Shown one piece after another: positions 23,470-31,502 of a DNA stretch of 64,000 nucleotides. The stretch covers positions 88,489 through 152,488 of the forward strand of contig JAEUUP010000026.1 of the NCBI GenBank assembly GCA_016787525.1, given 5' to 3'. Numbering within the stretch: position 1 is the stretch's first letter; the number at the start of each line of letters is the position of its first letter. A model generated the notes under the pieces. That model was given only the letters and a program-made list of their open reading frames with translations. It ran no database searches and had not been told where the DNA came from. Source of the stretch: Saprospiraceae bacterium (GTDB taxonomy: Bacteria > Bacteroidota > Bacteroidia > Chitinophagales > Saprospiraceae). The translations under genes and the position numbers were made by a program.

Positions 23470-24435
23470 TCATTCGTTACCAGCGATATATTCTTTGTAT
23501 TTTTTCAGTTTTCCAAACTCTCTATGCACCAAAAGTCGAGCCTGCTCCGTCCAACTCACAGGATAAATGCTGTGATAAGTCGTGCCAGAGTTATCTAGAA
23601 TGGTTTTGATGCGCTCAGGGCTTGCCATAGAAAGAGCTTCCCATGTAAAAATACCTTCACTTTTTAAGATATCTTCAAATTTAGAACCAATACCTTCGAT
23701 GGCTTGCAGGTTATCCGAAGTGCCATATGCCGCCTCATCCTCTGCTGATGAAACTTCATCTTCTTCGAGTTCCGTAATGACGAGTCCCCGACCACTAATT
23801 TCTTCATCTTCAAAAATGCCGCGCTCCCCCCCCTCAGTATTTTCATCCGTTTGAGATTGTTTGTTTTTCAGGTTGTCCAACTCAGAGGTCAATGAGGCAT
23901 TCTGTTGCGTCAATGCTTCATTTTCATCGGTCAAAGCTTTTTTCTCCGCCTTTACACTATTTAGCTCTTCGCGTAATGCTAAAATTTGAGCATTGGTTGT
24001 TTCTGTCGTGATTGTCGAATCTTCAACTAGCTTATCATTCGCTTTTGCCAAGCCTTCTATTTTTTCTCTCAAACTGGCAATTTCAGCAGTTTGCGCTCTC
24101 GAAAAACCATCCAATTTGCTCTTTTCTTCTTCCAAGGTCTGAACACGTTCTTGAAATTGTACAACCTCCGCATGAGGTGTAGCTGTATTGAGCTGCGTTT
24201 GCAACAAATCTACACGCTCTTTCAGAGCCTGATTTTCTTTTTGAGAAATGTGCAGGTTGTTGGACAATGTGTTTTTATCAGTTCTTAAAAAATAATCCGC
24301 AATCAGATAACCCGATAGAGCAGAAACGAGGATACCTAACGAAAACACAAGCCCATTGGCATAGGCCTCAGCATTGATAGCCCACAATAAAACAGCCGCA
24401 ACTGCCACAAGAATGATGTACAAAAAACGCTTCAT
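23470..24435 (-). CDS. Membrane-anchored coiled-coil protein with C-terminal helix-hairpin-helix domain
   Basis: About 321 residues from ATG 24435 (MKRFLYIILV). Two hydrophobic segments near the N-terminus are followed by a long coiled coil (about 55-205) rich in Glu, Gln and Leu, an acidic linker, and a C-terminal domain of about 80 residues (LQAIEGIGSKFEDILKSEGI, then TWEALSMASPERIKTIL). That last domain is the helix-hairpin-helix type seen in 'flap-endonuclease-like' or predicted 5'-3' exonuclease-fold linkers, also found next to ribosomal L21 genes. DNA or protein binding is possible. ATG 24435 is preferred to 24495 because a TAATTTTG box lies at 24469-24462. The repeat at 23830 has eight G and encodes NTEGGE. 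Confidence 0.65.
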   Translation of the reverse strand: MKRFLYIILVAVAAVLLWAINAEAYANGLVFSLGILVSALSGYLIADYFLRTDKNTLSNNLHISQKENQALKERVDLLQTQLNTATPHAEVVQFQERVQTLEEEKSKLDGFSRAQTAEIASLREKIEGLAKANDKLVEDSTITTETTNAQILALREELNSVKAEKKALTDENEALTQQNASLTSELDNLKNKQSQTDENTEGGERGIFEDEEISGRGLVITELEEDEVSSAEDEAAYGTSDNLQAIEGIGSKFEDILKSEGIFTWEALSMASPERIKTILDNSGTTYHSIYPVSWTEQARLLVHREFGKLKKYKEYIAGNE

Positions 24436-24461
24436 AAGAAAGAGAGAGAGTTTGTTCTGGT

Positions 24462-24469
24462 CAAAATTA
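24462..24469 (-). promoter_or_regulatory. Candidate -7 box (TAATTTTG on minus strand)
   Basis: CAAAATTA on the plus strand, with CAAA at 24493-24496 as possible -33; it decides the start of the HhH protein. Confidence 0.45.
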
Positions 24470-24642
24470 TATGTTTCATTCACTAAGAAGCACAAACTTA
24501 TGATTTACAATGGGTTATAACAAAATATTTTGACTCTTTTTTTGAAAAAAATAATCAAACACTTTGACCTCAATGCAAAGGTTTCATTTGATTGGGCTGC
24601 CGAATTGCGAAGGATTTGTTCTAACTTTGCGCTTTTTGCATC

Positions 24643-24652
24643 CCCCTCAGTA
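24643..24652 (-). repeat. TACTGAGGGG-family copy, intergenic
   Basis: CCCCTCAGTA preceded by another C, 115 bp upstream of the helicase gene. Confidence 0.85.
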
Positions 24653-24767
24653 TTTTTTGCAAAAGCAAACATTTTTTTTGACAATAAATGTTTTATTTTG
24701 CAAAATTCTTTCCAGAGATTGTCTTTCTGGGAAATTGAAATTTTGCTAATTAATACTCGATATTATA

Positions 24768-27026
24768 ATGTCTTCATATCTCGACCAACTTAACGCTGTA
24801 CAGCGTGGCGCAGTCACAACAGTTGAAGGTCCCGTCTTAGTCATCGCTGGCCCAGGCTCAGGCAAAACACGTGTTTTGACTTTTCGTATTGCGCACCTTA
24901 TTGAACAAGGCATTGCTCCGTGGGAAATTTTGGCTCTAACTTTCACGAACAAAGCAGCACGTGAAATGAAAGATCGCATCGAAAAAGTAGTTGGCACAAG
25001 AGCACAAAAGGTATGGGCAGGCACTTTTCACTCCATTTTTGCACGTATACTGAGGGGGGAAGCGGATAAAATTGGATATCCTTCCAACTTTACGATATAT
25101 GATACAGACGACTCAAAAAGTTTACTTAGAAACATTATCAAAGAACTCAATTTGAGTAAAGACCAGTATAATGAAAATGCCATTCTGACGCGCATTTCGT
25201 CTGCAAAATCCAACTTGATTTCACCATTGGCTTATGAACAGAATGCAGAATTGATGGCTCAAGACAAACAGACAAAACGCCCATTTCTGCACCGCATTTA
25301 CAGTGAATATGTGAGTCGCTGCAAAAGAGCGGGTGCTATGGATTTTGATGACTTATTGTTTCAACTATATGTTTTATTGCATCAAAACCCCGATATTGCG
25401 GATAAATACCGCCAACGTTTTCGGTATTTATTGGTTGATGAGTTTCAGGATACCAACTATTTGCAATACTGTATTGTGAAAAAATTAGTTGTTTACCCCA
25501 ATAGCCCACAGAATATTTGTGTCGTAGGTGACGATGCACAGTCTATTTATGCGTTTCGCGGGGCGACTATTGACAATATTTTAGATTTCAAAAAAGATTT
25601 TCCATTGCTGCAAACCTTTAAGTTGGAACAAAACTATCGTTCTACTCAGCACATTGTAGAGGCAGCAAACCATGTCATTTCATACAATCGTCGTCAGATT
25701 CAAAAAAACATTTGGACAAGCAAAACGGATGGACAAAAAATAAAAGTCGTGAAAACGCAAAGCGACCAAGAAGAGGCGAAACGGATTGCTGATTTGATAC
25801 AAGAACAAAAAAATCGCTATCATTTTCGTAACGCAGATTTTGCCGTTTTGTACCGAACCAATGCACAAAGCCGTCCTTTTGAAGAAGCGATGCGACGTTT
25901 GAATCTGCCTTACCGCGTGTATGGTAATATGTCGTTTTATGCACGTAAAGAGGTCAAAGATGTGTTAGCCTATTTGCGATTGATTGTAAATCAGAACGAT
26001 GATGAAGCTCTGCGTCGCATCATCAACACGCCTCGTCGTGGCATCGGCGATGCAACATTGGAGAAAATTGCGTTGTTAGCTGCCTCCAAGTCGCAGACTT
26101 TATGGCAAACCCTACCAGAATATCAAGGAACTGCAAGAGAGAAAAACGCCCTGCAAAATTTTATTGCTATGATGAAGGCGTTTATTACTAAGTCATTGAA
26201 GTCTAATGCGTACGAAATAGCATCTTATGTTTTGAAACAATCTACAATGATGGATAATTTGAAACAAGATACCTCATTGGAAGGTACTGGACGACTCGAA
26301 AACGTCAATGCTTTGCTCGATGCGATTTCTTCTTTTTCGGAAGAAGATGAGTTGACCGATGATATTATTATGCCCGATAAGTCGTTGTCAACGTATCTAC
26401 AAAACATCGCTTTAGTAACGGATGCGGACAATTCTGACCCCAATGCCGATGTGGTCACATTGATGTCGGTACACTCAGCCAAAGGGTTGGAGTACAAATC
26501 AGTAATTTTGAGCGGTTTAGAGGAAGATTTATTCCCATCTTTCATGTCAAAAGACACGCCTGAAGGATTGGACGAAGAGCGCAGATTGTTCTATGTAGCC
26601 ATTACAAGAGCAGAAGAGTTTTTGACTTTGACCTATGCCGCCAATCGCTATCGACATGGGCAAATGAAACAGTGCGACCCCAGTCGCTTTTTGAATGAAA
26701 TTCCGATGGAAAGTACTGATTCCTTAGGAGGTTTAGCTCCGATTCGCCGCGAATCGAGTGCGCCACAAACATCACGTGTATCTGGCAATTTTAGCCGAGC
26801 TGTGACTCCACAAACAGTCATCAATCCCAGTGATTTCAAAGCTGCGAAACCAGAAGACATCGAAATAGGACATAAAGTACTGCACATGAAGTTCGGAGAA
26901 GGCAAGGTTATTGCTATAGAAGGCGCAAAAGATAATCGCGTCGCCACCATTCATTTCAAGGATTTGACAGACCAACCGCAGCGTAAAATCATGTTAAAAT
27001 TTGCGAAATTGCAGATACAAGGTTGA
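24768..27026 (+). CDS. pcrA: UvrD/PcrA-type superfamily 1 DNA helicase
   Basis: A 3'-5' DNA helicase for repair and for clearing replication obstacles, 752 residues, about the usual length. All SF1A motifs can be read: Q-motif LNAVQ, Walker A AGPGSGKTR, TFTNKAAREMK (Ia), VDEFQDTN (II), GDDAQSIYAFRGA (III), LEQNYRS (IV), VTLMSVHSAKGLEY (V) and LFYVAITRA (VI). The C-terminal 60 residues (GHKVLHMKFGEGKVIAIEG) match the PcrA Tudor-like tail that contacts RNA polymerase. The repeat at 25048 encodes ILRGEA, the same frame as in few other genes. Whether it is best called PcrA or UvrD cannot be settled by eye. Confidence 0.93.
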   Translation: MSSYLDQLNAVQRGAVTTVEGPVLVIAGPGSGKTRVLTFRIAHLIEQGIAPWEILALTFTNKAAREMKDRIEKVVGTRAQKVWAGTFHSIFARILRGEADKIGYPSNFTIYDTDDSKSLLRNIIKELNLSKDQYNENAILTRISSAKSNLISPLAYEQNAELMAQDKQTKRPFLHRIYSEYVSRCKRAGAMDFDDLLFQLYVLLHQNPDIADKYRQRFRYLLVDEFQDTNYLQYCIVKKLVVYPNSPQNICVVGDDAQSIYAFRGATIDNILDFKKDFPLLQTFKLEQNYRSTQHIVEAANHVISYNRRQIQKNIWTSKTDGQKIKVVKTQSDQEEAKRIADLIQEQKNRYHFRNADFAVLYRTNAQSRPFEEAMRRLNLPYRVYGNMSFYARKEVKDVLAYLRLIVNQNDDEALRRIINTPRRGIGDATLEKIALLAASKSQTLWQTLPEYQGTAREKNALQNFIAMMKAFITKSLKSNAYEIASYVLKQSTMMDNLKQDTSLEGTGRLENVNALLDAISSFSEEDELTDDIIMPDKSLSTYLQNIALVTDADNSDPNADVVTLMSVHSAKGLEYKSVILSGLEEDLFPSFMSKDTPEGLDEERRLFYVAITRAEEFLTLTYAANRYRHGQMKQCDPSRFLNEIPMESTDSLGGLAPIRRESSAPQTSRVSGNFSRAVTPQTVINPSDFKAAKPEDIEIGHKVLHMKFGEGKVIAIEGAKDNRVATIHFKDLTDQPQRKIMLKFAKLQIQG

Positions 27027-27040
27027 GAATATCGGCTTAA

Positions 27041-27050
27041 TACTGAGGGG
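27041..27050 (+). repeat. TACTGAGGGG-family copy after the helicase stop
   Basis: The repeat sits in TTAATAC-TGAGGG-GTATTAA, so its own bases form a small 7-bp hairpin 13 bp past the stop codon. Confidence 0.8.
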
Positions 27051-27139
27051 TATTAATAGACTAAAATTATAATTTATTTTTCATTAACATAAAAAACTAT
27101 TTATAATGCCCTTAGATTCATATTAATTAGCGTTCTTTG

Positions 27140-27694
27140 ATGAAAATTTTAAGTAATAAAAAAAACTATCTAAAAGTGAAAAGAATCCTTGCAATTTTTG
27201 TCTGCTTATTCCTTCTTACGGTCACAAAAGCAACAAATACAATCAAAACCGATTCGCTACCCACTGTCTTTGCTTTAGGACAATATGATGGACAACCGTT
27301 TGAAAAGCTCAAAGCAGAATGCGAAACCCAACTCCTAACTGTTTGCCGCAATGATATGCAAATGGCGTATTACCTCTGGGTACACATGTTGAAACACTTG
27401 GAAACACATGCCACTAAGTCGAAATTTGATATGGATGGTATCAAACTATGGCTCTATGTATTTTGGAATAAAGATGGTTCAATCAAAAACATCGCTTTCT
27501 ATCCCAAACCTAATTCAAAAAACTTTAAAAATGAGGATATGATAGCTTTGTTGTCAGGTTTTTCTAAAACATATAAGTTTCCGATGACAGGAGACAATAG
27601 TTTTTCACACTATAGTACAGCCAACTTTCCTGTTATGGTAGAAAAACCGACAGAGGCGAACAACAATACAAACAACAATCGTAAGCAAGATTAA
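27140..27694 (+). CDS. Exported protein of unknown function
   Basis: 184 residues with an N-terminal basic stretch and hydrophobic segment (LAIFVCLFLLTVTKA), so exported or anchored. The mature part resembles the energy-transducer TonB C-terminal fold loosely: 'GIKLWLYVFWNKDGSIKNIAFYPKP' has the strand-turn-strand look of TonB_C, and a conserved-looking SGFSKTYKFP follows. It ends in an Asn-rich tail. I do not recognise the family. ATG 27140 is used; a TTG three bases earlier is also in frame. The terminator at 27773 follows. Confidence 0.5.
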   Translation: MKILSNKKNYLKVKRILAIFVCLFLLTVTKATNTIKTDSLPTVFALGQYDGQPFEKLKAECETQLLTVCRNDMQMAYYLWVHMLKHLETHATKSKFDMDGIKLWLYVFWNKDGSIKNIAFYPKPNSKNFKNEDMIALLSGFSKTYKFPMTGDNSFSHYSTANFPVMVEKPTEANNNTNNNRKQD

Positions 27695-27772
27695 TCATAA
27701 GCATCAGAAATGCCTCAACATTGAGGATGCTATTTTAGAGATACAATTCGTTGATTAACAATACAAAAAAGG

Positions 27773-27801
27773 AAAAGACCCGTCGTACTGAGGGGTCTTT
27801 T
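27773..27801 (+). terminator. Terminator whose arm includes a TACTGAGGGG copy
   Basis: AAAAGACCC (27773-27781) pairs with GGGTCTTTT (27793-27801), followed by more T. The repeat core occupies the loop and the GGG of the right arm. Confidence 0.75.
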
Positions 27802-27954
27802 TTTTAGATATTTGAAAATAAAATGTTAGAACAGGCATAGAGAAAGTAAACCCAATTTCATTTTTTTATTTCCTTTGCTTTCAATAATCCATAGGAGTTA
27901 GGTTATCTAATATTTTATGAATACGATTTTATGACTTTCTTACTGTCTGAAATT

Positions 27955-29397
27955 ATGAAAAAAATAGACCTAATCACTGTCAAAACAATTGTTTTTATTG
28001 TCCTCTTTTTGCGTTTTAGCCCTTTTACAAACGCTCAAACAACGATTTCGATTGAAAAATCTATCCCTATTCCTGACCATCCCTCATATCACGATGATAG
28101 AGAAGACGAAGAACACGAACATGGTAACAATTCTTATGCGCCTTTGACTCTCTACATTCCTGTGTGGGGTTTACCTGCACAAATTGACACGACATTTGGT
28201 ATCGAAAAAGTGCAATTGAGTATCAAACACAGTCGTATTTCGGACATAAAAATCGAATTGTTCAGTCCCGATGGCACTTTAGTGTGGATAAGTAATCGGA
28301 ATGGTAAAAATGGGGAGGATTATCGCAATGCCACTTTCACTCAACGGGGCTTCGATGGTCCGATTTCGTCAGCTGAAGCTCCTTTTTCGGGCGAATATCA
28401 ACCTGATGGCAATTTGGCAAGTTTCAATAATGGACAAGACCCCAATGGTAATTGGATTTTGAAAGTGCATGATTTAGGGGCGAATACTGAGGGGGTATTT
28501 GAAAAAGTAAGCCTTGCTTTTAGCGACAATCCTGCTCGTATGCGCACATCGCCATGTTCATTTAGCAATCCACAAGCTTGTGTTTGTTCGCGTGTTGATG
28601 GCAAGATGATGCCAGATTTAGTCATTTCAGCTATGGGAACGGCGGCAAATATGTGGGAAATTGCTTACGACTCCACTAAAGGCTATGGCATGTTGATGTT
28701 TGAAGTACGGGTGATGAATCTCGGAGAAGGGCCTTTGGAATTGGTAGGCACTAACAAATGGTTGTGTGGTCCAGATACGGTCGCTGACCGCAATGTGCGT
28801 TGTCGGGAAGGCGATGAGACGAATGACTCCATTTATCCAAGGCAGATTTTTCAACAGAATATTTACAGAATAAAAAATGGTCAATTAGACAAAATAACTC
28901 GAACGGCGGGGACAATGGCTTATGATGGACACCCAGGTCACGACCACTATCATGCGGACTACTACGCCCGATTCACGTTGTTGAAACCAATTGAGAATGA
29001 ACCTGATACGTCAAAATGGGAACAAGTAGGGGCTGCTCGAAAGGCCAGCTTTTGCCTGTGGGACATGCAATTTTGTGATGAAGAGAATAAAAAATGCGAT
29101 GCCAAAGGACGATTTTACGACGAACGCACACTGCCAAACTATGGTTTTGGCACATACCGAAGTTGCGACGACCCACGCCGACAAGGTATTTCAGTCGGCG
29201 GCATTGATTGGTATGGTTTGCATTATGATGGTCAAAACCTGCGTTTGCCATCAACGATTGCCAATGGATTATATTTTTTAAAACTGGAAATTGACCCTTT
29301 CAATTTTTATGAAGAAGCCGATGAAACGAATAATGTGTTAATTTTGCCAGTCGTATTTCGTTTTCAGAAAGGAGATACTGAGGGGGGAAAAAAATGA
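27955..29397 (+). CDS. Secreted lysyl-oxidase-like protein with proprotein-convertase P-domain
   Basis: About 480 residues from ATG 27955 (MKKIDLITVKTIVFIV..., signal peptide cut near TNAQ); an ATG eight codons earlier is possible. Residues about 25-190 match the P/Homo-B domain (VQLSIKHSRISDIKIELFSPDG and WILKVHDLG), a beta-sandwich often fused to secreted peptidases. The C-terminal 290 residues look like the lysyl oxidase (PF01186) fold: PDLVISAMG start, the copper-ligand cluster GHPGHDHYHADYYARF near residues 323-340, KASFCLWD, and QGISVGGIDWYG. Lysyl oxidases oxidise lysine side chains to aldehydes using Cu and a lysine-tyrosyl quinone. Six or more Cys suggest disulfides. The repeats at 28485 (NTEGVF) and 29376 (DTEGGKK at the C-terminus) are in frame. 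Confidence 0.72.
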   Translation: MKKIDLITVKTIVFIVLFLRFSPFTNAQTTISIEKSIPIPDHPSYHDDREDEEHEHGNNSYAPLTLYIPVWGLPAQIDTTFGIEKVQLSIKHSRISDIKIELFSPDGTLVWISNRNGKNGEDYRNATFTQRGFDGPISSAEAPFSGEYQPDGNLASFNNGQDPNGNWILKVHDLGANTEGVFEKVSLAFSDNPARMRTSPCSFSNPQACVCSRVDGKMMPDLVISAMGTAANMWEIAYDSTKGYGMLMFEVRVMNLGEGPLELVGTNKWLCGPDTVADRNVRCREGDETNDSIYPRQIFQQNIYRIKNGQLDKITRTAGTMAYDGHPGHDHYHADYYARFTLLKPIENEPDTSKWEQVGAARKASFCLWDMQFCDEENKKCDAKGRFYDERTLPNYGFGTYRSCDDPRRQGISVGGIDWYGLHYDGQNLRLPSTIANGLYFLKLEIDPFNFYEEADETNNVLILPVVFRFQKGDTEGGKK

Positions 29398-29425
29398 CTT
29401 TTATTGAAAATCAATACTTTTATTT

Positions 29426-29737
29426 ATGTATATCGTACTCATTTCATTGGTTTGGGGGCTGTTTGCAGCTATGTTATTTCTGAATGTTTATATTCGGGTC
29501 AAAGCATTCAAGTATTACCGCCGCCTTGTCGAGGCACGTGTTGATTTTGGAACAACCCATATTTTCAATCGTGAAAAATTGGAAAAGGAAGTGTATCCGA
29601 AATACCCTCAGCATCGTGATGATATTGATGCTTTTGTAGGGCATATTCGCAAAAGTCTAAACATTGCCATCATTTTGATGGCTTTGATAACCCTTTTTGG
29701 TGGTATTTTGATGTATTTCAGAAATGATTTTCAGTAG
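29426..29737 (+). CDS. Small two-segment membrane protein, unknown
   Basis: 103 residues starting MYIVLISLVWGLFAAMLFLNVYIRV, one membrane segment, then a charged cytoplasmic or periplasmic loop of about 45 residues and a second membrane segment near the C-terminus (IAIILMALITLFGGILMYF). It lies 28 bp after the lysyl-oxidase-like gene on the same strand and may be co-transcribed. No family is recognised. Confidence 0.55.
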   Translation: MYIVLISLVWGLFAAMLFLNVYIRVKAFKYYRRLVEARVDFGTTHIFNREKLEKEVYPKYPQHRDDIDAFVGHIRKSLNIAIILMALITLFGGILMYFRNDFQ

Positions 29738-29739
29738 GC

Positions 29740-30111
29740 CTAAACATACTTTTTATCAAATTTGACAAAAAAGTTTATCCATATCGCTCTTGATGTGCGG
29801 AAAATCCAAATGTAAAGGCTGAAAATGACTATTGTCACTAAAATAAAAGATGGTAGAATATCCAATCCCAAAAGGAATTTGCAGACAGCAAACATTGAAA
29901 ACATCAAAAATGCAGTCATAATATAAGACACAAACATAGCTCCATAGTAAAAACCCGTCTCAAGTACATAGCGTTGCCCACAATGTGAGCAAGTATCGGG
30001 CATATCGAATGGACGACGGAACGACAAAGTAGGCGTGAAGTATAGATTGCCTGTATGACAACGCGGGCATTTATGGGTCAAAATAGAGTAGGTTTTCGAG
30101 CCTTTTTTCAT
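29740..30111 (-). CDS. DUF983 membrane protein with zinc ribbon
   Basis: 123 residues. The N-terminal CPRCHTGNLY and CSHCGQRY are two CxxC pairs forming a zinc ribbon (residues about 14-46), followed by ETGFYYGAMFVSYIMTAFLMF and a second membrane hairpin. This is the DUF983 pattern, well known in Bacteroidetes and Alphaproteobacteria; the function is unsettled. It converges on the small membrane-protein gene with only 2 bp between stops. Confidence 0.85.
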   Translation of the reverse strand: MKKGSKTYSILTHKCPRCHTGNLYFTPTLSFRRPFDMPDTCSHCGQRYVLETGFYYGAMFVSYIMTAFLMFSMFAVCKFLLGLDILPSFILVTIVIFSLYIWIFRTSRAIWINFFVKFDKKYV

Positions 30112-30126
30112 AATGGATGGTGTTGA

Positions 30127-30193
30127 ATTTTAGGTACAAAAATGCTTGACATACTGAGGGGGTATGTGAGTCCCACACTTCTGTACCTAAAAT
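30127..30193 (-). terminator. Terminator-like inverted repeat with TACTGAGGGG in its loop
   Basis: ATTTTAGGTACA (30127-30138) pairs with TGTACCTAAAAT (30182-30193). The repeat copy at 30152 lies in the 43-nt loop. It follows serC and precedes the DUF983 gene, both on the minus strand. Confidence 0.55.
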
Positions 30194-30215
30194 ATCTAAT
30201 CTAAAATCTCTAAAA

Positions 30216-31286
30216 TTATCCTTTTCGTTCAGCAAAATCATGCATCAAATCTGCCAAAAGCTGAATACTTTCAGTTGCCATAGCATTGTAGATAGATGCA
30301 CGGAAACCACCTACCGAACGGTGTCCTGCAATGCCTTGAATGCCGTTTTCTTTGGCAATGGCTGCAAACTCTGGCTCTAAATCGCGGTTGTGCATGACAA
30401 AACAAACGTTCATCAATGAACGGTCTTCTTGAGCCACATTGCCTTTGAACAATGGATTTTGATCAATTTCATTGTACAAAATGGCTGCTTTTTTCTCATT
30501 GTGTGCCGCCATGCCTTCCAAACCGCCGACCTCTTTAATCCAACGCATCGTCAAAAGACTAACATAGATTGGGAAAACTGGCGGTGTATTGTACATTGAT
30601 TTTTCTTTGATGAATGTACGATAGTCGAACATGACTGGAATTTTACGTTCAACTTTGCCCAACATATCTTTTCTTATGATGACACATGTTGTCCCTGCGG
30701 GACCAATATTTTTTTGTGCGCCTGCATAAATTAAACCATACTTGGCAAAGTCAATCGGACGACTTAAGAAGTCTGATGACATATCGCATACGATGGGTTT
30801 GTCGGTTGCAGGAGTCCAATGGTATTGTGTGCCATAAATGGTATTGTTGGACGTAATATGTAAATATTCCGCATGGTCTGGCACAGACCAACCTTTTGGA
30901 ATATGGTCATAAGTCGTTGATTTTGAAGAGGCTAACACTTCAACATTGCCAAAGGAACGTGCTGCTTCGATGGCTTTAGCAGCCCAAGTGCCTGTGTCAA
31001 CAAAAGCGGCTGTTTTAGACTCGTCGAGCAAATTCATAGCTGTTAAGAAAAACTGTGTCGAAGCACCGCCTGTCAACCAGACTACTTCATAGTCATCTGT
31101 CAAACCAATGAGTTCTTTCACCAATGCGGAAGCCTCATCAACAACAGCCACGATTTCTTTTGAGCGGTGGCTCATTTCGAGTACAGATAAGCCAGTGCCA
31201 TTGAAATTGAGAACACCTGCTGCTGCTTGTTCGATTACTGAGGGGGGGAGGATAGCGGGCCCTGCGCTAAAATTGTGGACTTTCAT
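30216..31286 (-). CDS. serC: Phosphoserine aminotransferase
   Basis: A PLP enzyme that makes 3-phosphoserine for serine synthesis (and acts in pyridoxal synthesis in some bacteria). From ATG 31286 the product begins MKVHNFSAGPAILP, the family's normal start, and has 356 residues; an ATG at 31334 would add 16 residues. The PLP lysine lies in YAGAQKNIGPAG, and other signatures are WLTGGASTQF, SDFLSRPID and the C-terminal GHRSVGGFRASIYNA. The repeat at 31236 encodes ILPPSVIEQ, right at the conserved N-terminus. TAACTTTG at 31406-31399 is a likely -7 box. Confidence 0.93.
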   Translation of the reverse strand: MKVHNFSAGPAILPPSVIEQAAAGVLNFNGTGLSVLEMSHRSKEIVAVVDEASALVKELIGLTDDYEVVWLTGGASTQFFLTAMNLLDESKTAAFVDTGTWAAKAIEAARSFGNVEVLASSKSTTYDHIPKGWSVPDHAEYLHITSNNTIYGTQYHWTPATDKPIVCDMSSDFLSRPIDFAKYGLIYAGAQKNIGPAGTTCVIIRKDMLGKVERKIPVMFDYRTFIKEKSMYNTPPVFPIYVSLLTMRWIKEVGGLEGMAAHNEKKAAILYNEIDQNPLFKGNVAQEDRSLMNVCFVMHNRDLEPEFAAIAKENGIQGIAGHRSVGGFRASIYNAMATESIQLLADLMHDFAERKG

Positions 31287-31398
31287 AACTGATTTTTTTT
31301 CTGCCACTACGGGCATGTCTAATTCAATTGTCATTTGATAATCAATGGTTTATAAACAAATTGATGAGTTTATTTTTCAATGAGCGAAAAATTCGCTG

Positions 31399-31430
31399 CA
31401 AAGTTAGGGTTTTCACTTATCAAATGACAA
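31399..31430 (-). promoter_or_regulatory. serC promoter
   Basis: On the minus strand TTG (31430-31428), 21 bp, TAACTTTG (31406-31399); about 65-110 bp upstream of the two possible starts. Confidence 0.5.
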
Positions 31431-31502
31431 GGGTTTTTAGAAAAAGAGACGAAAAAAGCAGATTTTGATGAATCGAAAAAGAATAATACTTGAATCGTTC
31501 TT

